Of a DNA stretch of 64,000 bases, positions 1-10,586 are shown in pieces. The stretch is from Micrasema longulum. Lineage: Eukaryota > Arthropoda > Insecta > Trichoptera > Brachycentridae. The stretch lies in assembly GCA_022494885.1 (NCBI GenBank), contig JAGVSM010003544.1, positions 1 through 64,000 of the forward strand, in the 5' to 3' direction. Position numbers and translations under genes: made by a program. Below the pieces are notes generated by a model, which was not told where the DNA came from, ran no database searches, and saw nothing but the letters and a program-made list of their open reading frames with translations. The first letter of the stretch is position 1, and every line of letters starts with the position of its first letter.

Positions 1-1420
1 AGCCAATTCACTAATCATTATAACACACCAAATAGAACTTGTGTACATAAAAATATATTTTTTTTAATTGGCTTAGTTTGATAGTCTATCAACAAATAAT
101 AATTTTAAAAAGTGCTGTGGCTTTGTGACTAACTTTATTAGTATCGTACAATATGGAACAAGAGCGAAATACGACATTTTGACTGCGATAGAGTGAGATG
201 TATGTATGACGAACGATCGAACTTACGAAACGAAATTGTGACAGAATAAGCCTGCTGAACCTCATCGCTATCGTTCGGGGCGCAAAAATATTTATTATGT
301 ATTTTTCTTTTTTAGATAATGTTGGAAACCCCTGGCACATCATCAGTACATAAGTCGGAGGTGTAACCAGGGAGAGAGATCAGAATTCAAGGCGTTTCCT
401 ATCGTCTGTTGATGTCTCCAATGATTAATGTTCTCTGTATATATATTGGTATGTTCCATATACCAAGTACATTCTCGTTATACCTAGAGTTATTTGAAAA
501 AATGGTCACTGAAAAAGCGTTAATATATGTTTAAATTAATAAATTGTATTGTATCTCTAATGTTTTGTTGATAGTCATGTTATTTTCCTTCTAGCTGCAT
601 GGCAGATTTAAAAAATATTGCTTCGTCCTCAACAATTAAAACAAAGGATGGCAAATCACATTACGCATACAAAACAAAAAAAAATAAGGAAAGAGATAGA
701 TTTTTTAAAAGTTATTTTTAAAATGGTTTAACATATATTTTTTATTCGCTCACTTATATTTTTTTAATGTTAAACAAAACTTATATCTGAGCACCCGATG
801 GCAAACTATTCGTTCATAGTTTATTGGGACAATTTATTATTGTTAAGTATTTTATATTTTATAATGTAAAATAATATTGTAATGTGGCATAGGGAATTTT
901 TTGAATGAAGACTCAAGAAGAATAATAAAAGCAGTTTCTCTACCTTTTACATGGATATTAAAAAATAAAATAAAAAATCGTTTGTAACACATTGCATTCA
1001 GTTAACAATTATAAACGATGATAGGTAAACGAATATTATATGTCTTGTGTATTATTTATGTATGTATGTCTAGTTACCTGTTATTGTTCCTTAATTAAAC
1101 ATAAATTATAAAAAGAAATAGACAAGTTAATTATATATAGTAAATATTAATTAGTAGGATATATGTAATTATTATATTTTTTTTTTACTATTATGTCTTA
1201 ACACAGGCACAGCCTAAAAATTCAAAATTAGTTAGAGAGTGTGTAAATAAAAATATGATCAAACATGTTTCTGTAAATCTAAAAAAATAATGTAATTTGA
1301 AATGAATAAAAAAAATAAATTGTAACACGTTTTCTTCATTCGTATTTTTTTGAACTCTTAACTATAGCTACGACGTGACACTAGCTCTCATGGTTATTTT
1401 GTATGTAAATTGAAATTTAA
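1..1420. other. AT-rich intronic sequence, no recognised feature
   Basis: Homopolymer-rich AT sequence with short open frames only. I see no protein similarity, tRNA-like box or inverted repeat of note. Confidence 0.6.
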
Positions 1421-1423
1421 AAG

Positions 1424-1727
1424 ACCTCTTGCATGGTAGGCAAACGCGCTGACCATGAGCGGACTAAATATAACCTTCATAATGAAATTGAATTATCGTC
1501 ATCATCATTATCATTCTTATTTCCGCACCCAGTGATGCATAGGGAACTGCATTGATAAACCAAATGCAGTATGTTTTGATCAAATGTTACTTTGATGCAA
1601 AGTGATTAGTCTTACGCTTCAGGTGCTAGTCAAAGCAACAATAAAATATTTCAGTTAAAACAACCTTCAAAATCAATATTTCATGTCCATCCTGATAGGA
1701 ATAGAACATAGGATCTCGAAAAAAGTC
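1424..1727 (-). mobile_element. tRNA-derived SINE (family 1), degenerate, plus tRNA-head fragment
   Basis: Read on the minus strand, 1495-1727 has the family-1 body: a damaged tRNA-like head, then a segment with 'ggtgctagtc', 'cttacgcttcagg' (read +) and a tail matching the complete copy at 8758-9025, ending in an ATC/ATG microsatellite (about 1495-1520). A second head fragment lies at 1424-1455, with 'cctcttgcatggtaggcaaa' (read +). Confidence 0.7.
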
Positions 1728-2385
1728 CAGGGTTCTGATTTTATTTTACACACAGAACTGTATTCTTCATACGCCTGGACGCAGATATTTTTTTGTTAGG
1801 TTTTTGGTGGGGGAATCAAAAACATAAGGGCCCAAAGTTTGTATCAGAGCTTCGTTTATATAAATAACTAAGCACGCTAATAATGACAGTGAATTATTTC
1901 ATATAATTAATATTATTTATTTAGGTACAGGTTCCCATAAATAGCTTTTCCCCTATTATAAAATCATTAAAATCCCATAAGGGTGAAATTACCTTAACAT
2001 CCATCATTTCGCAGTCAGCAAATTGTGCTCGTGCCGTAATGAATACGTGCGATTTGATTGCACACGATCTTAAGCTTTATTGAGCGTCCTCCACGTTTGA
2101 GAAAAACGCTGGTTTGGACTTTGAAAGCTCCATGTTTATTATTCTGACTGAATATTAAGAATATATTAAGCAAAAGGTACACATTAAAAAAAAAACCTTT
2201 GAAAAACTTATGTATGCAATAAGCATGAATCTTGTTCTTGTAAATCAAAAGATATTAAAATATTTTTTCTAAATAAAATCACCGAGAAATTATTATTATG
2301 ATAAATCATGGCTTAAATGCTTCAATTGCAGCGTATCTAAATCACTTTTGTTTTATGGAAGGTAACGTTAGTCTTACGATGAATT

Positions 2386-2490
2386 GTTGGAAACCAGATA
2401 TTTGCATTAGCTGCTGCAAGACGTGGTGGGATTTTTCTAATACTATACATCGTCCTTGAGATGATTTTCACAAGAATAATTATCCCTTAT
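2386..2490 (+). repeat. Degenerate monomer plus CR1-like tail
   Basis: 'gctgcaagacgtggtggga' is followed about 45 bp later by 'ccttgagatgattttcac'. The same order is seen intact at 43733-43850 (monomer, then CR1-type tail). It is an old copy of the monomer/tail family. Confidence 0.5.
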
Positions 2491-2524
2491 AATAAAAAGT
2501 AGGTTTCTGTAGGTTTAGAAGCTG

Positions 2525-2822
2525 AGATAAGAATTATCGACTAAGTTAAGAAAGGGGTGCTGTGTTGGTGTAGACATCTAGAGCGAATGGACAGTGAAAG
2601 AATGGCTAAAATAATTTTACGATGCAAATATCAATGGATCTAGAAAACCAGTAAGGCCAAGAAAGACATGACATGATCAAATCCAACAAATACTTGAAGG
2701 CTGGCAATATGGATACGTCAACAGTTGAAATGTAGAAAAAGCGAGGTCTGTATGCATACACAGAGTAATGTGGCGTTCTATCTATTCTGACTACTTCTAT
2801 GGGGAAATAGCGTGATAATATA
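2525..2822 (+). mobile_element. Non-LTR retrotransposon ORF2 C-terminal relic (RTE/Proto2-like)
   Basis: The broken translation carries the signature of the last part of RTE/Proto2-type polymerases: a basic stretch, a W-x-HxERM-type motif ('agagcgaatggacag'), 'aggccaagaaagaca' encoding an RPRK-like segment, and the 3' end 'gaaatagcgtgataata'. Better preserved relatives in this window are at 15060-15425 and 35785-36165. Stops and frameshifts make it non-functional. Confidence 0.65.
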
Positions 2823-2865
2823 GTTGGGTATTTTAAAATACTTATACGTATTTAATTACGTAACT

Positions 2866-3055
2866 CTATTTATGTGAAAATCACCTCAAGGGCGCTGTAT
2901 AATAAATAGCCAACGCGTCTTGTAGCTACACAGCGCAAGAGTGGTTGAGATTCTAGCTTCTCCTTTTCAATTATGATTGATTTCAATAACAGATAGGATC
3001 TAGATTACAACACATCTTGCTGCTACAGGGCGCATAGATGGTAAGAAATCAAGCC
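2866..3055 (-). mobile_element. Non-autonomous element: CR1-like tail with two internal monomers
   Basis: On the plus strand the order is tail 'tgaaaatcacctcaagggc' then two ~110-bp monomers, each with 'gtcttgtagctaca' or 'catcttgctgctacag' followed by 'ttgagattctag' or similar. Read on the minus strand this gives monomer-monomer-tail, the same order as at 43500-43895 (+) and 50490-50720 (-). Confidence 0.65.
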
Positions 3056-3479
3056 CCCATTTTATTTTTTGTAGTTGACTGAAGTGTTTTTATAAAAATA
3101 AAAATATTTATTATTTTTAAAAATGGTTATAAAACAAATATTATAAGGTCTAGTCATTTTATGCCTCGTCTGGTTAGCAAAGTCAGCATGCGCCTTTTTA
3201 GATTGATTTTAATTTTGTATCTGGTGTAATTATTCAAGTGGTAAGTTAGTCATTGTAGTGTTTGTGTAGTATTTTTGACTATGCTATGTTTGTCTTTACT
3301 TTTTTAGTGTTTTTTTTGTCTGCTATTATATTTGTGTATGTCAGCATTCTTGATTAATGTTATGTCATCGTCTTGTATATTTTCCAGTGCAATTTGTGCC
3401 AAATTTTTATCGTTTTGATAAATTTTCGTAATGTATTTTTATCAAACTGGTGAATTTTTTCTTACAGTTTAGTCGTAGG

Positions 3480-3570
3480 GGCCAGGTAGGTAGTTTACAA
3501 AAATAGAAGCTAGATCTCAATTCGGCTGCAGCTACAAAGCGCGTTGTCGGTTGTATTTCTTAACGCTATT
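3480..3570 (-). repeat. Isolated monomer of the CR1-tailed family
   Basis: 'agctagatctcaattcggct' followed by 'gcagctacaaagcgcgtt' matches the monomers at 2920-3050 and 50560-50700. It lies ~430 bp from the neighbouring copy and may be its displaced end. Confidence 0.5.
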
Positions 3571-4028
3571 TACAAAATTAAGGTAAGAGATAATTTTATT
3601 GTTTGTTCGATTTGATTTGAGAAAAACTTTCTTTATTAAAAAAATTCCTTCGAAAAGATTATGATTTCTATCATCTATCTTATCTTAGATACATCTATCT
3701 TAGACAAAAGGCATAAAATGTGTAGTATGCAATTAATGTGTAACTATCAATGTTAATTATTCATTCGTTATAGTTCGAAAATATATTTTAAATCTGTCAT
3801 AATTCAGACTGTTGGTTGAAAATTTTTTTTTCAATTATTTTTTAATTTTATTTTATTTATTAGTTTGTCATATATTTTTCTATTTTACGTTTTTTTTTCT
3901 TATGTTTGTTTTAAATTTGTTTTTTTTTTTCATGAATGTTTTAAGTACTGTATTTTTATAATTTCTTCACGTTTATTACAATATAGTACTATTATTGTCG
4001 TTACAATACATAATTAGTATATATTTAT

Positions 4029-4277
4029 AATATATCGTGGCTATACTGATAGAATGCATTAAGTCAACCGTCTTTAAATATTTGAAATATATGTGTAAGA
4101 CGTTAATTAAAAAAATGATGCTATGACTAGAATAAAGATTACCATTTCGGAGCTTTAAAAAAAAAAGAAAATTGTGGGAGAAAAAATGCGTTGAAAGAAT
4201 AAAAAAGCTTTAAATGGAATTATCTCGGAGCTTTTTTAATGATCTAATGCATTCTGTCAGTACAGCCTCGATATGTA
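4029..4277. repeat. Inverted repeat, ~33-bp arms
   Basis: The left arm (4029-4062, 'ggctatactgatagaatgca') is matched by the reverse complement of the right arm (4240-4277, read as 'ggctgtactgacagaatgca'), with a few mismatches. The ~180-bp spacer contains 'cggagctttaaaaaa' and a similar 'cggagcttttttaa' 75 bp later. It could be a small MITE-like element; no target duplication is evident. Confidence 0.55.
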
Positions 4278-4279
4278 GT

Positions 4280-4930
4280 TTTAGAACAGGTATTTTAGTA
4301 TCTAGTGAAGCTGCTAGGATTATTTTCTTGCAATTTTCATAAGTCAAATACATATTTTGTATTACAAGTATATTATTGAAATTTTTTGCCAATAACCGCC
4401 GTATATCAGCACTGAACTGAAATGAATTACGTAGGTGTATGTTTCAAAGGGTGTTAAATATTAAAACTGCCACATGTATGTGTGGTATGTTTGCGAGTTG
4501 CAATCTTAAATAGAGTAATGAATATAACGAGGTGACGGTTATAATAATATCTAAGTGGGTTCATATATTGTAATATATTATACAAGTGCAGGTTCCAACA
4601 CTAGAAATGCGTTGTTGCGCATGTTACTAGGTATATTTATTAATCTATTAGGAACTCACTAGGCTTATGGTACGCCATTATTTTAAGTACTGCAGGGAAC
4701 CTAATTGTATGGAGAAACACGTTTAAGTAACGTAGAATGAAATGCTGCGATCAAATATGTATCGTGAATATTAATTATTTTAATTCTTGCGTGGTATGAT
4801 TATGACACGAATCAATAAATGAAATGTTGTACTAGCATTAAAAATATTATTTATGGATTTACGCTTATGGGGCCTTACAAAAAAAATTTTGAGAAATTTA
4901 GATATAAACATGACTATGATAAAAATAATA
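4280..4930. other. AT-rich sequence, no recognised feature
   Basis: There are short open frames only. No similarity or tRNA-like boxes are seen. Confidence 0.5.
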
Positions 4931-4936
4931 ACTAAA

Positions 4937-5140
4937 CTTTGTTTTTAACCACTTATATATTTTTTCTTTCAACCGGTTTCAAAGCTACACAAGCTTTTTT
5001 ATAAAGGTATAATTTACTCATGAATTTTATCATATTTTATTTCAACAGTGACTAATATGGAGCAAATAAGTCTATTTTTTGTTGTTGTTTTATTTTTACT
5101 TTTATTATAATGAATAACAACAAAGTTAGTGCTTCAAATA
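4937..5140. mobile_element. Relic related to the inverted-repeat element at 44690-45000
   Basis: 'tttgtttttaaccact' and 'accggtttcaaagct' at 4937-4985 match one arm at 44735-44785. 'aaagttagtgcttcaaat' at 5120-5140 matches the reverse complement of 44690-44708. Two separate matches in consistent arrangement indicate a shared mobile element rather than chance. Confidence 0.6.
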
Positions 5141-5727
5141 TGATTTTTATTAAAAATGTTTATGGACAAGGACTATATTTAAATATCATCGGACATTATT
5201 TTTGAGAATCGAATATTAGGACCTGTGAAAAACCGGCGAAATTCACTTTAAAATCAATTAATTGTACATTAATACTAATACTTATCAAAAATCTTTTATT
5301 CAGTGTAATTTAACATAATGATATTTTTTTTTATTTATTACAAATGTACATTTTTAATAAAATCTTATAACATATTTGGTATTGTCATTTTGAATACGTG
5401 ATTACCGAGAAAAAAAAATTTTTTTTCTCTCATGTTGCATTTCCGTTTTACACGGGTTTTTTTTTTACCTAAAGAGCTGAAATTGTCATGATAGTAAAAC
5501 ATCGACCCATGTGATTTTCTTCAATTTTAGATTAGAAAGGTGTACATTTTATTTTGACACTTAATGTCATAACATGAAAAGCATATCATTTGATACTTGG
5601 GTTAGAGATATATATTGTATTTCTTTTAAACCTGGAATTTGAAGCCCTTGTAAAACCAGTTCAACATCAAATATAAAAAAGATATTTAAAAAGATTTTTT
5701 TATATTAAAAAAATATATATTTAAAAA
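5140..5727. other. AT-rich sequence, no recognised feature
   Basis: Simple poly(A)/poly(T)-rich intronic sequence with no coding or repeat similarity that I can identify. Confidence 0.5.
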
Positions 5728-5888
5728 ACAGTAGCGTAGTAGATAAGACGCTTGACTCACACACGGAAGGTTCCGGGTTCGATTACCGGTGAAAATACAA
5801 AAAAACTGATAATTCTCAAGTCTGGGTGTTCTGCGCTCACCGCCCACCACTGTAATTGTACTTCCTAGCATGTTGTTGTACAAAAAAA
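5728..5888 (+). mobile_element. tRNA-derived SINE (family 2)
   Basis: The head has an A-box-like 'gtagcgtagtagataag' and B-box 'gggttcgattacc'. The body contains 'tgggtgttctgcgctcacc' and 'ccactgtaattgtac', and the 3' end is 'tgttgtacaaaaaaat'. The same body and end recur at 62480-62650 (+), and the terminal part at 42325-42485 (-). No acceptor-stem pairing is conserved, so it is a SINE and not a tRNA gene. Confidence 0.75.
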
Positions 5889-5959
5889 TATGAATGTGTT
5901 ATAGCTGTAATTAAAAAAGAAAAACAAGCATACGAAGTTTAAAATTTTTTCACTTTGTT

Positions 5960-6210
5960 TATATCGTAATTCATCCCCTTCACTACCTCACCCCTTGCTC
6001 TTATCTGTTGTACGGTTTACCCGCTAACACACCCCAACCCCCAACCCTCAAACCTCCCTAAAGTTAGGGGTAGAACACTTGTTTGATTCAAATTTATGGT
6101 CCGTCCCCCACGTTTTGGGTTCTCGTGGACTACGGGTACTGAAAATTAAGTGTTTAGTTAAAGATTATCAACAACCCACGTGGGGGTAAACGTGTACACG
6201 TGATTTTTTT
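5960..6210. promoter_or_regulatory. C-rich, repeat-free stretch with two CACGTG E-boxes
   Basis: Palindromic CACGTG hexamers occur at 6177-6182 and 6197-6202, 20 bp apart, beside C-rich sequence (6028-6065). Such E-boxes bind bHLH factors of the Myc/Clock type. It is a candidate element only; function is untested. Confidence 0.25.
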
Positions 6211-6429
6211 GACAAAGTACGAAACAAATCCATAAAATAAAATAAAATTATAAAAACGAACCACACTTAGCGCCCATCTCAGGGCGAAACAAAAAGGCTT
6301 AATAAACCCTATACGAGTGTTATTATTATTTCCCTTGTCAGGAAGGAAAAAAGAATAGTAATCGAAATATTTTTAATTATTATATATAACATTGTCATAT
6401 ACTATTATTATACTATTGTATTAGGTGCT

Positions 6430-7200
6430 AACATAAGTTGTGTTGGGTTTTATTGAAATTCAAAAATCAGCACAAAAAGCAAAATAAAATGGTGAGTCAT
6501 TCGAAGGAAAATTTTCTGCCGTACAATAAATATAATTTTCTTTTCATTCATTATTTCCTGTCCGCACCTAATGGTGAATAGGGCACTGAATCGATACACC
6601 AATCACAGCGAAATTTGATCATTTTTTGTAACATGAAGGAAAGATGATAAGTCTTACGCTTCATGTGCCAGTCCAGGGACTATGAAACATTCTAGTGTAA
6701 AAATACTTTTTAAAATAAATATTACATGTAACCATGTCGGGAATCGAACCCGAGACCTCTTGCATGGTAGATAAGCGTGCTGACCACTACACCACGGGGC
6801 TGTTGAAAAATAAAATAGTAAATAAATTTTGCTCTTCAAGAAATTGTATTTTTTTTACGTTACATAAATTATTTTATTTTATTACAAGCTATCAAAATGG
6901 TATGTCAAGTTAACGAAATAAAGCACTTTCTATACTTCCTCATCGATGAATAAAGCTGCTCGCGATATTTGCGCAGTGTACGGTAAAGATGCTATAAATA
7001 AAAGGACAGCTCGTTGATTTTTTCATGTTTTAAAGACGTTAGGACAATTTAAAATGACAGTATATAGTCATGTGACTACAATTCATCTGCTCAGACAATT
7101 CTACGGTGGTTTGAAGAGGACATTCATATATATAATGGTTTAAGCAGTCCTCATTAAAGTCCACAGGACGTCCGGGATGCTCCATATCTTTCAGGTCGAA
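6430..7200 (+). mobile_element. mariner-like DNA transposon relic, interrupted by a SINE
   Basis: Downstream of an ATG near 6897 the broken translation includes AARDICAVYGKDAINKRTAR, characteristic of the N-terminal helix-turn-helix region of mariner transposases, followed by an in-frame stop. Sequence further on (to ~7195) encodes 'PQDVRDAP'-like remnants of the region before the catalytic domain. The untranslated leader (6430-6540 and 6805-6900) matches 38480-38690, a second 5' relic. A SINE (6543-6802) splits the leader. Catalytic DDD residues are absent; this is a dead fragment. Confidence 0.7.
6543..6802 (-). mobile_element. tRNA-derived SINE (family 1), near full length
   Basis: On the minus strand it starts with a tRNA-like head: A box around 'tggtgtagtggtcagca', 'ctaccatgcaagaggtc', and B box 'gggttcgattccc'. 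The body 'gactggcacatgaagcgtaa' and a 3' part 'accattaggtgcgga' follow. It is one of the best preserved copies and sits inside the mariner relic, so it inserted later. Confidence 0.85.
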
Positions 7201-8070
7201 ATTACCGTTTTGTTTCATTTTTGGTGCTCATTTAAAAATTTTGTAAAAATGTTAAAACAACTAATGTTAAAACCTAAAAATATACAAGTAATGTTGTTTT
7301 AAACATTTTTAAGTAAAATAAAACTTACGTTTCAAAACTGTAAAACAGATGTCAATTCTTTGTAAAACTTCACGAAACTCAACAAATGGAAGATTGAAGA
7401 AACATGTTTCTTACATAGTGTGTAAGAAATCTCTGTTGTAAATATCTCACAGTTAACTGATCAAAAATCATCAGAATAACTTTTAAAATTCACTCGAATT
7501 ATGAAACCCAAAAACAAAGCTCTACTGTACGCACTAACTTCACCAACGATAGTAAAAATATAACTAACTAAAAGTAAAAGTATTTTCAAAATTCTACAAT
7601 TGCGTGTAACACAATTTAAATAATATTTATGAGGTAGATAACAAAAGTCCTTCAAACAAAGGACCGCCGTAAAATTAGTCCTTAAAGATATAGTGCGTCA
7701 AATGCTCAAGAAGGTCCAAACAGAAGGTGTTTTCTTTTGTGCGTGCAAACGCAGCATCTGCCATACTTTTTGCATAAATTACAGAAAACTTTCACTACCC
7801 ACGTTTTTCTTTCATCCCCAAGGCAAACGGTAGCATTGTATTTAGCGAACAATGCAGTTACGATTGCACAAACGTTTTTTTTTATCTGCAAGTAATATTC
7901 AAATCTCTTATCCATAGAAAGTAATAAATTACAAATGGACCTACGGAGAAATATGTAAAATATTTCATAAATACTATGGATCTCTAATAAGACAAATATT
8001 TTCTTGAACAGGGAATAAAAAGGTCTGACACAGAGCTTTTTTTACTCTTTATTAAATAAATGTTTACATT
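7200..8070. other. AT-rich sequence, no recognised feature
   Basis: Several short open frames on the minus strand (7461-7655, 7706-7915) show no family signature. I see no repeat matches inside the window. Confidence 0.45.
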
Positions 8071-8084
8071 TCTAGGTTTTTCGG

Positions 8085-8290
8085 GCGGATGACACAGTTC
8101 TGTTTGTGTAAAAATGAACCATAACCTTAAACGAGTGTTTTCGACTCGATGGCTAATCTAAAGTAAATATCTTGAAAGACGAAATTTAGTGAAGATCTGT
8201 CCGCCTCGTAGCGAATTTTTCGGCTGGCGTATTTTTCTACCATGCTTAAGGTTATGGTTTCGATTCCTGGCAGGGTCAACGTAAATTGTT
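8085..8290 (+). mobile_element. Composite SINE: coding-like 5' module plus tRNA-like head
   Basis: The module (8085-8175) has 'gggcggatga' and 'cgagtgttttcgactcgatg' and is followed by the tRNA-like part from 8198 ('gtccgcctcgtag'), with B box 'ggtttcgattcctggcag'. The same arrangement recurs at 28229, 32658, 47799 and 61141. The module frame is broken in this copy. Confidence 0.65.
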
Positions 8291-8294
8291 TATT

Positions 8295-8540
8295 TTAAAC
8301 TGTCCATTGTCCCTGTCCATAAACCCACCCTCACACCCATATACACTCACACACATATTCATATACCTACTTAAACCACACTCCATTCACTTACCCAGGC
8401 ATCCTCACACACAAAAACTCGCACACATGAACGTCTACACATATTAATATCTATTTGAACTGGATACTTATAATTGTGTTTATGTGGAAAACTTATTTGG
8501 CTTTATTTTATAGTGTAAACAAAATAAATAAATAAACGTT
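8295..8540 (+). mobile_element. Jockey-like LINE 3' end
   Basis: The CA-rich stretch ('acactcacacacatattcat' and following) leads into an AT-rich tail ending in 'aaataaataaataaacg'. The same type of end follows an RT relic at 33040-33800 and is echoed at 57290-57420. No RT residues are left here. Confidence 0.45.
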
Positions 8541-8575
8541 ATTACACTTCAATATTTTACTGTCCTCAATCTGGC

Positions 8576-8632
8576 ACCTAAAGCGTAAGATTCACCTAAC
8601 TTTTACATAGCAGTGCCCTATACACTACTTCG
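8576..8632 (+). repeat. SINE family-1 body fragment
   Basis: 'ctggcacctaaagcgtaaga' and 'cagtgccctatac' match the middle and end of family-1 SINEs. Confidence 0.6.
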
Positions 8633-8757
8633 TGCAAATAGAAAATGGTGATGATCATGTTTTGACACAAAATAAAAACAATTATTGCCTGTTTGAACAT
8701 CCATATACCCGTATCTCAGATTTGTATGTTATTTTTTTTATTTATTATTATTTATTT

Positions 8758-9025
8758 AGTCAGCCTCGTAGTGTAATGGTCAGCGCATTTGCCTACCATG
8801 CAAGAGATCTTGGGTTCGATTCCTGACATGGTTGATATGAAATATGATTGAAAAGGGTGTTTTTACACTAGAATATTTCATAGTCCCTAGACTGGTACCT
8901 GAAGCGTAAGACTGATCACCTTACCTTCATGTAACCAAAATGATCAAGACACGCTGCGATTGGTATACCAATGCAGTGCTCCATCAGGAGAGAATGAAAT
9001 GAAAGAGAATGATGATAATGATTAT
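8758..9025 (+). mobile_element. tRNA-derived SINE (family 1), full length
   Basis: This is the best plus-strand reference copy. The head 'gcctcgtagtgtaatggtca' (A box) and 'gggttcgattcc' (B box) are followed by 'catagtccctagactggtac', 'gaagcgtaagactgatcac' and 'accaatgcagtgctcca', and the copy ends in an ATG/ATA microsatellite. It would use RNA polymerase III promoter boxes and a partner LINE for mobility. Confidence 0.85.
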
Positions 9026-9239
9026 TTATTATTTGTTTTCATTTATTTATTTTATTTTATAACCCGTTAAGTCTATAGGAGGCTTGTCAGTAGGTAGGAG
9101 AGAGAGGATATCGAAGAATGGTATGAAAAAACACCACAACACCCGGACTAATTAAGAAATAAATATTTCTTAGATTTCATTATATTATTTACTAAAATAA
9201 AAATCTTCGCCACGGTTGAGATATTGTCTATATAGTCTA

Positions 9240-9345
9240 CATGAAGGCAATTCGGGAAACGTCTTCCCGTAATGTAGTGATTAGCATATTTGTCTACCAT
9301 GCATCGGTTTCCGGATCTGGGCCTCGATAACAGACGATTTCTTAT
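9240..9345 (+). repeat. Weak tRNA-like SINE head
   Basis: 'gtaatgtagtgattagcata' and 'ctaccatgcatcggtttcc' resemble a SINE head with a decayed B box. There is no body. Confidence 0.35.
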
Positions 9346-10585
9346 AAAGTAAAATCGACATTTATTAACTAAAAGGGTATATTTGTATGAAATTGTTCAG
9401 TTTTTTTAAATATGAAAACTTACATTTACTTTCTACATAAAATTAAAGACAAAGTTAAACGGGCCCTGGATTTCCAAAAGCATCGATTTATATATTGTGA
9501 TAATTAATTATTTCCTGTGCTGTATCTTTTACAAAAAGTATCTTGGTTGACACCTGAGAAGTTTGAGAATTTACCAAGATTATTGACGTACTGAAAATTT
9601 GATTTGAATCCTGCATTTCAAATAAAAAAATGTAAAATATTGAAAATTAAGAATATGCTATATCTTGTTTGTGGGGCTCTAAAATAAATACCCCCAAACA
9701 CATCTGCATAAGATGCCTACCAGTGTTTGTCTCCGAAGCTTTCGTCTTTTGTAAAGATGACGTCATTATTGACCAGCGTCATAAATATCAAACACAAAAA
9801 AACAATGGGGATGACAAGAAACCTGGGTGACTAAAGATTCGTCCACCACCTTTCAGTTTAACATAATACCTGTCAACTACCAACCTTTCATATTGAAGGC
9901 CGTATTGTTATCTTTGTGTATATAAGTACATCAAAAAATTTCAGAGCTTCTTTATTTAAGATGCTTATTTAAAATTCCTACTAAAACTAAATTAATTTCG
10001 TAGACTTTGTATTTCTTCTTAAATGTATAAAAAACATTAATTGAATGTTTTTTGTTGATGGTCATCACGTCATAAATAAAATAAAGAACTGGTATATTTT
10101 CTGTTAACCAAGTGCCATATAAATCAATGATGATTAATCGTATTGCTTCAACCTATATACATTTTTAAGAATTATATGATTTAAGCTTGTTTCTTGAAAA
10201 TCGAAACGTCCATGTTAGATATGATTGGATTCAGTTCTTGCGTAAAATTCTTTTATTAAATTAAAATTTGCAAAATTATGTTTGCCATAAGTTGATTTTT
10301 TTTCCATATAGGTAGATATTCAGATTTGTTCTGAACCAGGAGTCTTTAAGGAGGGTCTTAGCAAGTTCAACCACTTTGATTATTTCTGACGAGCTTGAAT
10401 ATGATCAGCGCCGGATTTCACGGGATCTGGCGCCCCGTCCCTTTTTGAAAAGGGATGGGAATACACACTTTGTAAATTAATACGAGCATAATATTCTCCC
10501 CTCCCTTGTAAGCGAGTGTCTGTTTTTTTGTGCCAACTAAACTAATGAAACATTAAATTGTTTGAAAAAATAGATAATATCTTAC
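9345..10585. promoter_or_regulatory. Repeat-poor intron flank of the Antp exon, with CRE-like sites
   Basis: This ~1.2 kb holds no transposon similarity that I can see. A perfect CRE (TGACGTCA) is at 9758-9765 with a second half-site 'gcgtcataaat' at 9776, and 'cacgtcataaataaa' is at 10067-10081. 'gcgcc' at 10409 and 'ggcgc' at 10430 could pair. Sequence near a Hox exon is often conserved, but nothing here shows function directly. Confidence 0.3.
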
Positions 10586-10586
10586 C
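10578..10586 (-). other. Antp: 5' splice site (donor) of the Antp YPWM exon
   Basis: On the minus strand the exon ends ...CAATTCG followed by GTAAGATATT. This matches the donor consensus and cuts after the first base of a Gly codon (TTC G|GT), the expected phase for joining to the homeobox side of Antp. Without splicing, the frame would run 13 codons into the intron and stop. Confidence 0.85.

Larger units (their letters stand above)
1..10585 (-). other. Antp: Antp intron downstream of the YPWM exon (partial)
   Basis: The sequence lies 3' of the YPWM exon in the gene's direction and starts with a good donor (GTAAGATATT read on the minus strand). In Antp genes the next exon carries the homeobox; no reverse-strand homeobox stretch (for instance one encoding WFQNRRMKWKK) is visible here, so the intron runs beyond the left edge and is at least 10.6 kb long. 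It is AT-rich and carries many decayed retroelements, listed separately. That this is one uninterrupted intron is inferred from Antp gene structure. Confidence 0.75.

Noticed and set aside
5728..5790. tRNA-like sequences here and at 6725, 8760, 14298, 15867, 22440, 42420, 61250 and 62500 as real tRNA genes
   Set aside because: They keep A and B boxes but lack paired acceptor and anticodon stems, and are followed by shared SINE bodies.
1..10585. Possible homeobox exon downstream of the YPWM exon
   Set aside because: I looked for reverse-strand sequence encoding ERKRGRQTYTRYQ or WFQNRRMKWKK and for any GC-rich coding island; none is present, so the homeobox lies outside the window.
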